From Ktedonobacteria bacterium brp13 (GTDB lineage: Bacteria > Chloroflexota > Ktedonobacteria > Ktedonobacterales > Ktedonobacteraceae), in NCBI GenBank assembly GCA_015099395.1, contig AP024096.1:8473485-8537484 (forward strand): a stretch of DNA of 64,000 bases, written 5' to 3'. The translations under genes were made by a program, and so were the position numbers. The notes under the pieces were generated by a model that saw only the letters and a list, made by a program, of their open reading frames with translations, was not told where the DNA came from and searched no databases. Of this stretch, positions 17,201-27,346 are shown piece after piece; the first letter of the stretch is position 1; every line of letters begins with the position of its first letter.

Positions 17201-17773
17201 TCATTGAGTGGGGGATGTCGGTAGCATGCGTTTCACACGCTTTAGAAGTGTCTCTATTGGATAGGGCTTCGCTAAGTGGTCCAGTGTAGCGCGTGTCTCA
17301 CCGCTCATGCGGCGATAGTGGCGTGCGGTGGTAGCTGAGCTTGATGTGATGAGTACGGGTATGTTGGCGTGTGAGCGCAGTGCACTTAACACCTCCCAGC
17401 CGTGGACGTCTCCTACAAGTTCAAGATCAAGCACTACAAGGTCTGGCAGCGCTTGTTGCAACAATGAGATCGCTCTCTCTCCATGTGGCTCAAAAATAAC
17501 GGTATAGCCATGTGCGCTTAGGACTTCAGTCTCTAGCCGGGCCAGAGTGAGGTCGTCTTCAATAACAAGAATGTGTTGAATGGCGTCTTGCTCTCCATTC
17601 TTCCAGGGCATGGCTCTGCTGGCTATCGTTTCTTTAGTGTTAGCAGTGATTGAGCGTAAGTTTAATACATGGTTGGTATCGTTGTCTGTGAATAGCAGTG
17701 CCGGGTTATACGTAGACAGTATTACAGACTTGAACATGCAGGTTCTGTGGTTATCGATCTCACTTTCTTCCAA
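17201..17773 (-). CDS. Single-domain response regulator (CheY-like receiver)
   Basis: 190 residues at most; the receiver domain covers about 65-185. The acidic pair is in ILVIEDDLTLAR, the phospho-acceptor Asp in LVVLDLELVG, the switch Ser/Thr in VLITSSSATT, and the conserved Lys in LDHLAKPYPIETLL. There is no output domain, so it must signal by protein contact. The start is uncertain: a TTG at 17773 has AGAAGAG upstream, while ATG 17611 would begin just before the receiver. The extra ~54 N-terminal residues are not recognised. No kinase is adjacent except the KdpE-like pair upstream at 18.0-21.8 kb. Confidence 0.85.
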   Translation of the reverse strand: MEESEIDNHRTCMFKSVILSTYNPALLFTDNDTNHVLNLRSITANTKETIASRAMPWKNGEQDAIQHILVIEDDLTLARLETEVLSAHGYTVIFEPHGERAISLLQQALPDLVVLDLELVGDVHGWEVLSALRSHANIPVLITSSSATTARHYRRMSGETRATLDHLAKPYPIETLLKRVKRMLPTSPTQ

Positions 17774-18007
17774 CGTACTCTTCTTTCTGCGCTGACCGAA
17801 GCCGGTAGAACGGCGTATGCCTTTTTGTCTGACTCTTCTACGTGCCCTTTTCTCTGTCTATAGCTTACCTGATTGGTCGTGAGTACGACGTGAATATTCA
17901 TTTTTTTGTGTGAAATCTGTGTGAAACCTGGACGCTTGCTAGAAAATGGCATATTTTAGCTGCGTTATACGTATTTTGCGTGAAATATCTCTTTTTTGTA
18001 ACTATGC

Positions 18008-18781
18008 TTATATGCCTGGCAGATCACTTTCTGGTTCAAGGTCGGGTGGTGGAACGTAGTAGCCGACACCCAGTTCATTACGTAGAAAACGTGGTTGTGC
18101 CGGGTCCGGTTCTAGTTTGCGTCGCAGATGACGTACAAAGGTGCGCAGATAAGTGTTCTCTCCGCTATAATCTGGACCCCAGACCCGCTGTAAAAGTTCA
18201 CGATGTGTGAGAACTTTACCTGCGTTGTGTGTCAGTTCACAGAGCAGATCGTATTCAGTGGGCGTAAGATGGACCTCGGTGCCGTTGGCCTGCACGCTGC
18301 GGTGCACGAAATCAACGCGTAAGCCGTTCTCTCCACCGTAGCGATAATGGGGCCGTTGGCCTTCGCTGCCTGTGAGACTGGTGCGGAGGCGTTCGGTCTC
18401 ATCCGCTCTACGGAGAGCGACGCGGACGCGAGCTAGCAACTCGTTGAGGCTAAAGGGTTTGGTGAGATAGTCATCGGCTCCTACGTCCAGTGCCTTGATC
18501 TTGACAGGCTCTTCGTCGTGGGCAGAGAGGATGATAACGGGGGCATTACTCCATTCGCGAAAGCGTCGTAAGAAGGTCAGTCCGTCGAGTGAAGGGAGTG
18601 AGAGGTCTAGCAGGACGAGTTGCGGTTGGAAGATCGCAGCAATATCCACTGCCTGTGCTCCGTCTCGAACAATCTGTGCATGGTAGCCACGGGCTTTCAA
18701 TTGAGCAAGCAGAAATGTGCGCATCTGTGGATCATCTTCTACGCACAGGATACGTATTTTTTTCTCACTGCTGGTTGACAT
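18008..18781 (-). CDS. OmpR/PhoB-family response regulator (KdpE-like)
   Basis: 257 residues. Receiver (about 8-122): EDD at the start, Asp in LVLLDLSLPSLDG, Thr/Ser in VIILSAHDEE, Lys in DDYLTKPFSLNELLARVR. Winged-helix DNA-binding domain (about 155-245) with HLTPTEYDLLCELTHNAGKV and ELLQRVWGPDYSGENTYLRT. It overlaps the end of the upstream histidine kinase by 17 bases, so the two are a cognate pair with coupled translation. Its target genes cannot be told. Confidence 0.95.
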   Translation of the reverse strand: MSTSSEKKIRILCVEDDPQMRTFLLAQLKARGYHAQIVRDGAQAVDIAAIFQPQLVLLDLSLPSLDGLTFLRRFREWSNAPVIILSAHDEEPVKIKALDVGADDYLTKPFSLNELLARVRVALRRADETERLRTSLTGSEGQRPHYRYGGENGLRVDFVHRSVQANGTEVHLTPTEYDLLCELTHNAGKVLTHRELLQRVWGPDYSGENTYLRTFVRHLRRKLEPDPAQPRFLRNELGVGYYVPPPDLEPESDLPGI

Positions 18782-21700
18782 CCTTTACTCCCTTACTAGT
18801 ACTGTGAGAGGCTGACTTCTGTATTTTTACGTCATTTCTATGTACATCATTCCTGGCAGCTTTATCCTGTAGTATACCTGCTTTTGTCATCCCTTCTTTA
18901 GCGGTATTCTCTCTTGCTTTACGGCGTTTCTCGCGGTAGATAGGCAAGCTGAATAGAAAGGTTGCGCCCTGACCGAGTGTACTGATCAGTTGAAGTTGAC
19001 TGCCATGGGCCTCGACGATCCCACGACTGATATAGAGTCCCAGTCCGGTGGCTGGACTCCAGCGTCTGGCCTGTAAACGGCGTGTGATCTCGGGCTGTCC
19101 TGGACTCTCGCTGGAGGGACGATTGAGGGCTGCGAACGTACTGAAACGAGTAAAGAGCATGCTCTGCTGTTCCTTGCTGATGCCAGGACCATGGTCACTT
19201 ACGCTAATCCTGACACCGCCTGTTCGCTGTCGTTGTGTCTCATTGACGAGCTCAATCTTGAGTTCTACAGTGTCACCTTCCGGTGTGTAGCGGAAGGCGT
19301 TGCTGAGCAGGTTGGTCAATACACTTATTATGAGCTCATAGTCGCCACGGACCGCTGGGACCTGCTCGGGTTGTTGAATGATGAGTCGGCGTTGTGAGGA
19401 GGTAATCAGTGCCTGGAGTCGTTCTTCCAGATCTTCTAGAAGCTCTGGGAGTAGGAGTGGTTCGATCTCTAAGCGCAGTGCTCCCGCTTCGACGCGCGAT
19501 GCATCAAGGAAGTGGTTGATCATGCCTACGAGCCGATCGACTTGCTGATCGGCTGTCTGTAGAAATGTATATTGCTGTTCACGAGTCCATTCCATATCTC
19601 GTGCGAGCAGGGCACTGAGATGCGCGCGGATGTTGGCGAGTGGCGTCTTTAATTCATGAGCCATCGTCGTAAAGAAATCTTCACGAGAGCGCTCTAGCAT
19701 CTTGATACGTGTCGTCTCTTGATAGACCAGGACGGCACTGCTGATATTGTTTTGGGCGTCGCGTAAAGGAGCGGCACTGACAAAGAGGTAGATGATCTGT
19801 CCATCTTTACGGAGAGCATGCATCTCTGTGGTATTGCTCTGACCTTCGTGTAGCGCTGTGTAGAGCGGCCAATCCTCGTAGGGATAGGGTGTGTTAGTGG
19901 TATCGTACATGGTGATTGAGCGCAGAAGTTGCTCACAATCCATGCCGATCACTCTCTGTTGTGCCTCCTCACTGTTACTGGCTGGTTCTATTGTGTAGCC
20001 GATCTCCAGGAGTAGCTGTATTGCCTGACGATTGCTCATGACTATACTATTATTGGTGGCTGAGACCAGGATGACACCAACGGGTAGACTTTCCAGCAAT
20101 GTTGACATACGAGCATTAAGGAGCTCCTGTTCCTGCTGAATTATTTGCAATGTGGTATTGCGCTGCTCGATCTCTGCTGTACGTGCGACGACCTCAGCCT
20201 CTATTCTTTCGCGAGCGGCTACGGCGTCGCTGACATCGTGGTAGATGACGATAAATGCGAAGATATTGCCGAGTTCGTCACGGATTGGCGTATAGGTCGT
20301 GTGTATATGGTAGTGCTGACCGTTGGCCGCATGTATCTTCTCGTTATCTTCGCTCTGTGCGAGGGCACGTTGCTCAATGCGTGCTACGAGATTGGGTCTG
20401 CGATAGAAATCATTGAAAAAGGTTGCTTTGCTCCTGGCAAATGCTTGTTCAATCGTTAATGAGAGGATCTCGTCGGACCAACCCAGTAAATCACGGGCTG
20501 CTTGATTAAAGTCGGCGACACGCCAGCGTGGATCGAAGATTACGACGCCATCAGGGATCGCCTGCATGATCTTCTCTTTCTGACGTGCATTACGTGCTGA
20601 ACTGCGGGCCAGGTGGTCGATACTTCCCAGCAGGCGGGCGTTGTGGATTGCGAGACCTGCCTGTCGTGCAAATTGTTCGAGGAGGAGCACCTCTTCTTTC
20701 GGGAAACCTCGTGCACGTAAGTGATAAACCTCAATTGTTCCAAAGACTGTGCTACCTACCTCCTGGTGGCCCTCTTCATGTACCTTCTGCTCGATTGTGC
20801 TGGTTGGCTCAAAGATAGGGACACTTAGTACTGAGCCTGGACGGCAAGGTGAACCTTCGATGTTCAGATAGGGGAAATTAAGTTGCGGCTCTGTCCGGGT
20901 ATCAGTTATTACACGGGTACCTGGTTGCTGGATCAGTGCTGCCAGCAATACGTGCTCGTCGACCAGTGTCTGCCAGTTGTGCGAGACTGGATGGAGCCCT
21001 TTTTGCGCGACAATGCGAGTTGTCACTATACTTCTTTTCTGTTCGGCTATTGGATGAGTACTGCTCTGACTCATTGTCTCTGCACTGTTTTCATCGGAGG
21101 TAGCGAGGGAGTGCTCAAGTAGGAAGATGGCACAGCGCTGTGAGCCAAACATATCTTGCAATACCTGTAGGATACGATCAAGTACAACATGCAGCGAGGT
21201 AGGCCCCACGCTGGCTGACGAGATAGCATGGATTGCTGCGATCTGTAGACGTGAACGGACCTGTTCAGTAACATCTTCTATGGTCAGCAGTAGTGTGGCT
21301 GCTTGCTGCTCTTCTCTCTCCGTCATAGCTGTCATATGTACAGATGCTCGATACTCTATCTGGATATTCCAGTAAGTACGACCCCGGCTTTCAAGAAAAC
21401 CTTCAAAAGGGAGCTCCGCGTAATGAGCAGTCGTGTGCTTATGCTGTTCAGCACTATTGGATGCGTCCGGTTCGCGCTGTGCCTGCCTTCCATTCCTGAC
21501 TACCTGCTCGAGGATTGGTTGTATCTGGCGATGTATCTTTTCTGGTAGCATATCAGCGATAGAACGGTGCTGCCATTGTTGCTCACCAGGTACTTTGATC
21601 TCGGAACTGTTCTCTTCATGAGCACCTATGCTCGTTGGGATCGGCAGAATATGTTGCATATCCTGTAGATCAGCGATACGCTCGAGTATGTATCTATTTG

Positions 21701-21797
21701 CATAGAAAATGCGTAGGTCAGAGGCGCTTAGTACAACGACTCCGACAGCAACGTTTCCAAGTATATCTTCAATTTGTGTAACGTAATCAGTCTTCAT
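18765..21797 (-). CDS. Multi-PAS/GAF sensor histidine kinase
   Basis: About 1010 residues, no membrane segment, so a cytoplasmic sensor. Order: N-terminal PAS (~10-190), GAF (~200-400), two PAS domains (~420-540, ~575-700), HisKA with phospho-His in FFTTMAHELKTPLANI (~705), HATPase_c with N box LTNLLSNAFRYTPEG, G1 DHGPGIS and G2 GLGLYIS (~820-950). A basic tail of ~57 residues follows. The frame opens at TTG 21821, but ATG 21797 is preferred by family start. It overlaps the KdpE-like regulator by 17 bases. The ligand of the sensory domains is unknown. Confidence 0.95.
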   Translation of the reverse strand: MKTDYVTQIEDILGNVAVGVVVLSASDLRIFYANRYILERIADLQDMQHILPIPTSIGAHEENSSEIKVPGEQQWQHRSIADMLPEKIHRQIQPILEQVVRNGRQAQREPDASNSAEQHKHTTAHYAELPFEGFLESRGRTYWNIQIEYRASVHMTAMTEREEQQAATLLLTIEDVTEQVRSRLQIAAIHAISSASVGPTSLHVVLDRILQVLQDMFGSQRCAIFLLEHSLATSDENSAETMSQSSTHPIAEQKRSIVTTRIVAQKGLHPVSHNWQTLVDEHVLLAALIQQPGTRVITDTRTEPQLNFPYLNIEGSPCRPGSVLSVPIFEPTSTIEQKVHEEGHQEVGSTVFGTIEVYHLRARGFPKEEVLLLEQFARQAGLAIHNARLLGSIDHLARSSARNARQKEKIMQAIPDGVVIFDPRWRVADFNQAARDLLGWSDEILSLTIEQAFARSKATFFNDFYRRPNLVARIEQRALAQSEDNEKIHAANGQHYHIHTTYTPIRDELGNIFAFIVIYHDVSDAVAARERIEAEVVARTAEIEQRNTTLQIIQQEQELLNARMSTLLESLPVGVILVSATNNSIVMSNRQAIQLLLEIGYTIEPASNSEEAQQRVIGMDCEQLLRSITMYDTTNTPYPYEDWPLYTALHEGQSNTTEMHALRKDGQIIYLFVSAAPLRDAQNNISSAVLVYQETTRIKMLERSREDFFTTMAHELKTPLANIRAHLSALLARDMEWTREQQYTFLQTADQQVDRLVGMINHFLDASRVEAGALRLEIEPLLLPELLEDLEERLQALITSSQRRLIIQQPEQVPAVRGDYELIISVLTNLLSNAFRYTPEGDTVELKIELVNETQRQRTGGVRISVSDHGPGISKEQQSMLFTRFSTFAALNRPSSESPGQPEITRRLQARRWSPATGLGLYISRGIVEAHGSQLQLISTLGQGATFLFSLPIYREKRRKARENTAKEGMTKAGILQDKAARNDVHRNDVKIQKSASHSTSKGVKDVNQQ

Positions 21798-21998
21798 CGT
21801 TTTGTGTGAACCCTCTTCCAAGATTTGTGGTCTGGTGCATGTACATAAATATTATACAGTGTTTCTGCACAGATTGCTTTTCCGCTAGAGTGGTATGTTT
21901 ATCGATGGGCGTAGAGGTCTACTCAGGATGACGTTTGTCTCCTATCAGCAATTCTGCTATCATGGATACGACTATTATTGCTGCCGAAAGAGGTCTAC

Positions 21999-23363
21999 AT
22001 GTCTATAGATTTGCGTGGAAAGCGTGTACTTGTCATGGGGCTGGGCTTACAGGGGTCCGGCATGGCGTCGGCGCGTTATGCGGCTCAGCAAGGTGCACAG
22101 GTGCGCGTTACTGATATGAAATCGCCTGAGATCCTGGCTCCTAGTGTTGAAGCGCTGGCCGGACTGCCGATCGAGTTTATTCTTGGACAGCACCGTGACG
22201 AAGATTTTATCTGGGCTGAGATTGTGATTCGCAATCCTGGTGTCCCCTGGTCGTCGCACTATCTTCAGGTTGCACGTGAGCATGGAGCTCGTATCGAAAT
22301 GGAGATTGCGCTCTTCTTTCTGGCCTGTGAGGGTCGCATTATCGGTGTGACCGGTACACGTGGTAAGACGACGACCAGTAGCCTGCTCTATGCGATCATC
22401 CAGGCGAGTGGGCAGCCTACGCTACTGGGTGGTAATGTTGCAGGCGTCGAAACGCTATCTTTGCTTCCACAGATTCATGCTGATACCCTGGTTGTGCTTG
22501 AGCTATCAAGCTGGCAATTAGAAGGGCTGGCACCACACAAGATAAGCCCGCAGGTGGCCGTCATGACGAATATTTCGCCCGATCACCTCAATACCTATAA
22601 TGGAATGGAGGACTACGCTGAGGCCAAGGCCAACATTTTCCGGCATCAGCACGCAGATGATATCGCAGTCTTCAACTATGATAATCCCTGGACCAGACGC
22701 TTTGGAGAGCAGGCTCCCAGTCATACTTATTTTACCAGCCTTCAGCGCGGTGGCAGCTTTGAGCGTGGCTCAGAGCATGTTGACCCATTCATCTTCGCAG
22801 ATACCCCACTAGCCGGTCAGCACAATCAAGAGAATATCTTGCTAGCTACAACAACTGCTCGTTTGCTTGGTATCCCTGACGAGATTATTGCTAAGGCTGT
22901 GCGTAGTTTTCGGGGCGTCCCCCATCGTCTCGCCGATGTCTGTGAACTCAACGGTGTGCGTGTAATTAATGATAGTGCCAGTACGAGTCCTGTGGCCGGG
23001 CAAGTTGCGTTGGAGGCCTTCGACGCACCTATTGTCCTGGTTACTGGTGGCAATACCAAGCATCTTCCACTAGAGCGTTGGCCCGAGCGTATTGTGGAGC
23101 GTTGTCGTGCTGTTGTCTTGCTGGCTGGTAGCGGTACCGATGAATTGTTACCCGCTATTCGTGCCGAGGTTGAGCGTCAGGGACGTCCCGATCCCGTGCA
23201 TGGTGTCTACGCTGATTATAAGCAGGCGCTGGCTATTGCGGTTGATCTGGCACAGTCTGGCGATATTCTCCTCTTCTCGCCTGGCTTCACCAGCTTTGGC
23301 ATGTTTCTCAACGAGTTTGATCGTGGCGACAAGTTCGTTGCATATATACAGGCCCTGGCTTAA
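21999..23363 (+). CDS. murD: UDP-N-acetylmuramoylalanine--D-glutamate ligase
   Basis: 454 residues, the usual MurD length. It adds D-Glu to UDP-MurNAc-L-Ala in the cytoplasm, using ATP. The N-terminal Rossmann domain starts KRVLVMGLGLQGSGMASAR; the ATP loop is GVTGTRGKTTTSSLL; the central domain has ISPDHLNTYNGMEDYAEAK with the conserved Asp/His/Asn and carbamylated-Lys region; the C-terminal domain has INDSASTSPVAG. ATG 21999 is chosen because AAAGAGG lies 6 bases upstream (a TTG at 21978 is the longer option). It stands outside a dcw cluster, which is unusual but common in deep-branching phyla. Confidence 0.95.
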   Translation: MSIDLRGKRVLVMGLGLQGSGMASARYAAQQGAQVRVTDMKSPEILAPSVEALAGLPIEFILGQHRDEDFIWAEIVIRNPGVPWSSHYLQVAREHGARIEMEIALFFLACEGRIIGVTGTRGKTTTSSLLYAIIQASGQPTLLGGNVAGVETLSLLPQIHADTLVVLELSSWQLEGLAPHKISPQVAVMTNISPDHLNTYNGMEDYAEAKANIFRHQHADDIAVFNYDNPWTRRFGEQAPSHTYFTSLQRGGSFERGSEHVDPFIFADTPLAGQHNQENILLATTTARLLGIPDEIIAKAVRSFRGVPHRLADVCELNGVRVINDSASTSPVAGQVALEAFDAPIVLVTGGNTKHLPLERWPERIVERCRAVVLLAGSGTDELLPAIRAEVERQGRPDPVHGVYADYKQALAIAVDLAQSGDILLFSPGFTSFGMFLNEFDRGDKFVAYIQALA

Positions 23364-23815
23364 AACCAGACCCCTACACGCCTCCACAATGCTATTCCTC
23401 TCCCTCTTTTGGGGGAGAGGAAAGCTATACCTTCTGGTGCTGTGTTTTCCAATTGTTCAGTCTTAAGATCTGGTGACAGTAGCTTGTCGTAACGTATAAT
23501 AATGGATTGTCTTGAATAACAACAGATTTGCTGAGTTCATGCTGGTTTCCTGGGGGGTATTTTAGCAAGCAGGTGGTGGATTATAATAGATAATACGAGG
23601 TAACGCGATTTTTTTGTGATTGTGTTGCCGCATTCTATTTTATTATGACAGTAGCCTGCCGAACAGCTTGTGCTGCTTGCACTTATAGATCTATTTTGCT
23701 AAACTTAAAGGTTGTTAGGGACTCACATGCGGAGATGAAAGTCATAGTACGATTTTATACAGCAATGATGCTGTGAGTACAAGTAGCGTGTACGCCCTTA
23801 AAGGAGTTACTTGCG
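23364..23815. other. Intergenic region murD-pckA, 452 bp
   Basis: Contains a hairpin just after murD (ttcctctccc 23395-23404 with gggagaggaa 23413-23422) without a T-run, and a possible promoter of pckA with TTGCAC (23677-23682) and TAAACT (23700-23705) separated by 17 bases. The rest is AT-rich with no ORF. Confidence 0.5.
23677..23705 (+). promoter_or_regulatory. Possible sigma70-type promoter of pckA
   Basis: TTGCAC and TAAACT match the -35 and -10 consensus in four of six positions each with an ideal 17-base spacer. It lies about 110 bases before the pckA start. Evidence is sequence match only. Confidence 0.4.
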
Positions 23816-25399
23816 ATGACGATGATGATGAGCCGGAAGGCACTGGAAGAGTATGGCCTGGTAAATTTGGGGAAGATCCATTGGAATCTGTCGCCTGCTA
23901 CGTTGATTGAGCAGGCTCTAGCGCGTAATGAGGGCCAATTGGCTGCGAATGGAGCTTTTTGTGCGATGACAGGTTCTCATACTGGACGTTCTCCTAAAGA
24001 TAAGTTTATTGTTTCGAACGAAGAACATGTGGATGAGATCTGGTGGGGTGATATCAACCAGCCGATGGCGCAGGAGGCGTTTGATACTGTACGCCGTAGC
24101 CTGGCCGATTATTTGCAGGGACGAGATGTATTCGTGCATGATGCCGCTGCAGGGGCAGATCCACGCTATCGTATGCCGATTCAGATTATTACGGAGTTGG
24201 CCTGGCATGACCTCTTTGCACATCAGCTCTTTTTACGTCCGACCGAGAGTGACCAGACCAGCGATCGTCCGGGTTTTACGATCCTGTGTGTCCCCCATTT
24301 TCGGACCAATCCACGTGTCCATGGGACGCGTTCAGACGCTGCTGTGATCATTGATTTTGAAGAGCGTCTGGTCTTGATCGCTGGTACCGAATATGCTGGT
24401 GAGATGAAGAAGTCGATCTTTACGGTACTCAACTATATTCTGCCTGCTGAAGGTGTGCTACCCATGCACTGCTCGGCGAATGTAGGATCCGATGACAAGG
24501 TGGCGCTCTTCTTTGGTCTCTCAGGTACCGGTAAAACGAGTTTGTCAGCTGATCCTGAACGTCGGCTGATCGGGGATGATGAGCATGGCTGGGGCGATAA
24601 TGGTGTCTTTAACTTTGAAGGTGGCTGTTATGCCAAGTGCATCAACCTCTCTGAGAAACATGAGCCACAGATCTGGAACGCGATACGCTTCGGCTCGGTC
24701 GCTGAGAATGTGGTCTTAGATGAGCAGACGCGTATCCCTGATTATACGGATGCGTCGCGCACTGAGAATACGCGTGTAGCCTATCCTGTTGATTTTATTG
24801 ATAATGTGATTACATCTGGTATGGGCCAGCAGCCGGATGCGTTAATATTTCTGTCGGCTGACTCGTTTGGGGTGCTCCCTCCGATCTCGAAGCTAACGAC
24901 AGAGCAGGCGATGTACTATTTCCTGTCGGGCTATACCAGCAAGCTCGCCGGTACCGAGACGGGTGTGACGACACCACAGGCGACCTTTAGCTCTTGTTTC
25001 GGCGCTGCATTTCTGCCCCGCCGCCCAGAAGAGTATGCCAGCCTGCTGCGTGAGCGGATTGATCGCCATAACGTGCGTTGTTACCTGCTGAATACTGGCT
25101 GGACGGGCGGTCCCTATGGCGTCGGATCGCGTATGAAGATTGGTTATACACGTGCTATGGTACGAGCTGCAATCAGTGGCGAGATCGAGAAAGCGGATAC
25201 CGTGGTTGATTCTGTCTTTGGCCTGCATGTTCCCACGTTCTGCCCTGATGTACCGGCCTCTGTTTTGATCCCTCGTGAGACATGGATAGACAAAGCAGCT
25301 TATGATCGGCAGGCCACAGAGCTGGCGGCACGCTTCAAAAAGAACTTTGAGCAATTTTCAAACGTTGGAGCAGACGTCATCCAGGCTGGTCCGCGCTAG
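23816..25399 (+). CDS. pckA: Phosphoenolpyruvate carboxykinase (ATP)
   Basis: 527 residues, family length. Converts oxaloacetate and ATP to PEP, ADP and CO2, the entry step of gluconeogenesis. The kinase loop FFGLSGTGKTSLSADPERR, the metal-binding DDEHGWGDNGVFNFEGGCYA, the substrate segment MHCSANVG and the nucleotide segment RTENTRVAYPVDFIDN are complete. AAAGGAG is 8 bases before the ATG. It is monocistronic: a terminator follows at 25431. Confidence 0.98.
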   Translation: MTMMMSRKALEEYGLVNLGKIHWNLSPATLIEQALARNEGQLAANGAFCAMTGSHTGRSPKDKFIVSNEEHVDEIWWGDINQPMAQEAFDTVRRSLADYLQGRDVFVHDAAAGADPRYRMPIQIITELAWHDLFAHQLFLRPTESDQTSDRPGFTILCVPHFRTNPRVHGTRSDAAVIIDFEERLVLIAGTEYAGEMKKSIFTVLNYILPAEGVLPMHCSANVGSDDKVALFFGLSGTGKTSLSADPERRLIGDDEHGWGDNGVFNFEGGCYAKCINLSEKHEPQIWNAIRFGSVAENVVLDEQTRIPDYTDASRTENTRVAYPVDFIDNVITSGMGQQPDALIFLSADSFGVLPPISKLTTEQAMYYFLSGYTSKLAGTETGVTTPQATFSSCFGAAFLPRRPEEYASLLRERIDRHNVRCYLLNTGWTGGPYGVGSRMKIGYTRAMVRAAISGEIEKADTVVDSVFGLHVPTFCPDVPASVLIPRETWIDKAAYDRQATELAARFKKNFEQFSNVGADVIQAGPR

Positions 25400-25430
25400 T
25401 CGATACTGCTTTCATACTTCCTTCAGATAG

Positions 25431-25465
25431 GGGAGAGTCGTAAACAATAGATGGCTCTCCTTTTT
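25431..25465 (+). terminator. Rho-independent terminator of pckA
   Basis: gggagag (25431-25437) pairs with ctctcc (25455-25460) and is followed directly by five T. It lies 32 bases after the pckA stop. Confidence 0.75.
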
Positions 25466-25578
25466 CATGCACTCCATCGTGTTATTCCACAGCTTGTCAT
25501 ATGAAGATCGCATTGTTTGCCGCGCATGTGGTAGGATGAATTGAATCTATAGGGTTACAGAGATTGTAAAGAGTTATT

Positions 25579-25881
25579 ATGAATAGATATCAATTCGCAG
25601 AAATTATATTCTCAGTGATCACGCTTTACTGGTTCTATAGAGGTTTAACTCTACTCGCGCAAGCCATGCAAGATCAGCAACGTATTGTGTGGTATAAGCA
25701 CTTCAATCTTACGAGAGGCATGTACTGTCTCTTGCTAGGTCTGGCGGGTATGATTGTGTGCGCTATGCAGATTACGAACGCATCGATGCCACTGGGTAAT
25801 ACTGGCTGGTTTATCTTTATGGGTATAGTAGAATTGCCAATGGTTGTGTTTGGCATACTCTCGTTAAAATGGCATAAATGA
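25579..25881 (+). CDS. Small membrane protein, unknown function
   Basis: 100 residues with three membrane segments: FAEIIFSVITLYWFY, MYCLLLGLAGMIVCAM and TGWFIFMGIVELPMVVFGIL. A GTAAAGAG sits before the ATG. No family recognised; the gene stands alone between pckA and the S53 peptidase. Confidence 0.6.
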   Translation: MNRYQFAEIIFSVITLYWFYRGLTLLAQAMQDQQRIVWYKHFNLTRGMYCLLLGLAGMIVCAMQITNASMPLGNTGWFIFMGIVELPMVVFGILSLKWHK

Positions 25882-26090
25882 TACAAAAAGATATATCACG
25901 GAAACTATTGAAATCACGCCCCTCTTTTCATATATGTATGCGTACAAGGCTATATATATTGGTTAATCTATTTATTTCAGTCGATGGACATGCCGAATAC
26001 ATACTTAAATAATGGTAAAAGATTGACCTAAAGACATCTTCTGTCTCTGGTGAGGTCTTTTTGCAGAGAGTGTATGAGGTATAAAAGGCG

Positions 26091-27305
26091 ATGTTACGGA
26101 AATGTATAACCGTCTGGTTGGCTGTGTGGATGGTAATGATGGTACATTTAGTGCGTGCTGATAGTGTGGATGCGGTCTCGCTGGCAAGTCCTGTTGCTCA
26201 TCTGGGCGTTGTCTGTGGCTTTGCTGTACGAGGAACTGTACGGTGTGATTCAATCTACTTAAAGCCTGTCACTCTTCCGTCGTGGGAGAAGATTTATGGG
26301 TATCACGCTCTGCGTTCGACCGAGGGTGGTGAATACCCGAGGTCTTACCCGCCTGGTGGAGGTCCCCCTTATGGTCCTGCCAATATAGATGCGGCGTATA
26401 ATCTACCGCAGAGCAGTACGAATCCTTCAACGATAGCAATTATCACTGCCTATGATGATCCAAATGCTGAGAGCGATCTCGCTTACTATCGTACTACCTT
26501 TGGATTGGGGGCCTGCACGACGGCGAATGGTTGTTTTACGAAGATCAACCAGTTTGGTGAGAGCGATCCTTATCCCGTTCCCAGTGTACGTTGGGCGCAG
26601 GAGACATCGCTAGATCTGGATATGGTGAGTGCGGTCTGCCGGAACTGTCAGATTCTGCTGGTGGAGGCGCAATCGTCAAATGTCAGTGATCTGGGGACGG
26701 CGGTGAATACAGCAGTGAATAAGGGCGCAACGGTTGTCTCGAATAGTTATGGTACGAGTACCGAGTTTTCCTCAGAGTCGTCTATTTGCGATACCTATTA
26801 TACCCATCCTGGTGTAGCTATTGTAGCCAGTACGGGTGATCAGGGACCTGGCGTTCAGCTTCCATCGGTCTGTCCTGGTGTGATTGCTGTGAGTGGTACC
26901 ACCCTATCGAGTAGCGGAATTGAGACCGCCTGGAGTAACTCTGGTGGCGGTTGCAGCCAATATATCAGCAAACCCTCCTGGCAGTACTACGTAGCTTCCG
27001 GTTGTGATAGACGTGCTGTTGCTGACGTCTCTGCGCTGGGTGATCCGAATACCGGGTTCTATGCATATGATACCTATCAATACAACGGTTTTTATGAAGC
27101 TGGTGGAACAAGCGCATCTGCTCCGTTGATTGCAGGTATCTATGGCCTGGCTGGGAATGCGCGTAGTCTTGTGACACCATCTGAATACCTCTGGATCAAT
27201 CGCTATGCTAAAGCCGGTATGCTGTTCAATATTCCTAGTAACTCAACGACTGTATTCTCTTACCAGGGCGGTCTGGGCTCTCCTGACAGCATTAGCGGTT
27301 TCTGA
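26091..27305 (+). CDS. Secreted S53 (sedolisin-type) peptidase without a recognisable prodomain
   Basis: 404 residues with a signal peptide (CITVWLAVWMVMMVHLVRA). The catalytic domain has the S53 residues: Glu and Asp in WAQETSLDLDMVSAVC, the oxyanion Asp in IVASTGDQGPGVQLPS and the nucleophile Ser in AGGTSASAPLIAGIYG. Four Cys (ACTTANGCF and CRNCQ) may form disulfides. S53 enzymes are acid-active endopeptidases, usually made with a ~180-residue prodomain; here only ~70 residues separate the signal from the catalytic core. The calcium-binding C-terminus appears shortened, so activity should be treated as likely, not certain. Confidence 0.85.
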   Translation: MLRKCITVWLAVWMVMMVHLVRADSVDAVSLASPVAHLGVVCGFAVRGTVRCDSIYLKPVTLPSWEKIYGYHALRSTEGGEYPRSYPPGGGPPYGPANIDAAYNLPQSSTNPSTIAIITAYDDPNAESDLAYYRTTFGLGACTTANGCFTKINQFGESDPYPVPSVRWAQETSLDLDMVSAVCRNCQILLVEAQSSNVSDLGTAVNTAVNKGATVVSNSYGTSTEFSSESSICDTYYTHPGVAIVASTGDQGPGVQLPSVCPGVIAVSGTTLSSSGIETAWSNSGGGCSQYISKPSWQYYVASGCDRRAVADVSALGDPNTGFYAYDTYQYNGFYEAGGTSASAPLIAGIYGLAGNARSLVTPSEYLWINRYAKAGMLFNIPSNSTTVFSYQGGLGSPDSISGF

Positions 27306-27346
27306 TCAGTTTACTGCTATCTGCTATTGGCAACTCACTTCTGTGG

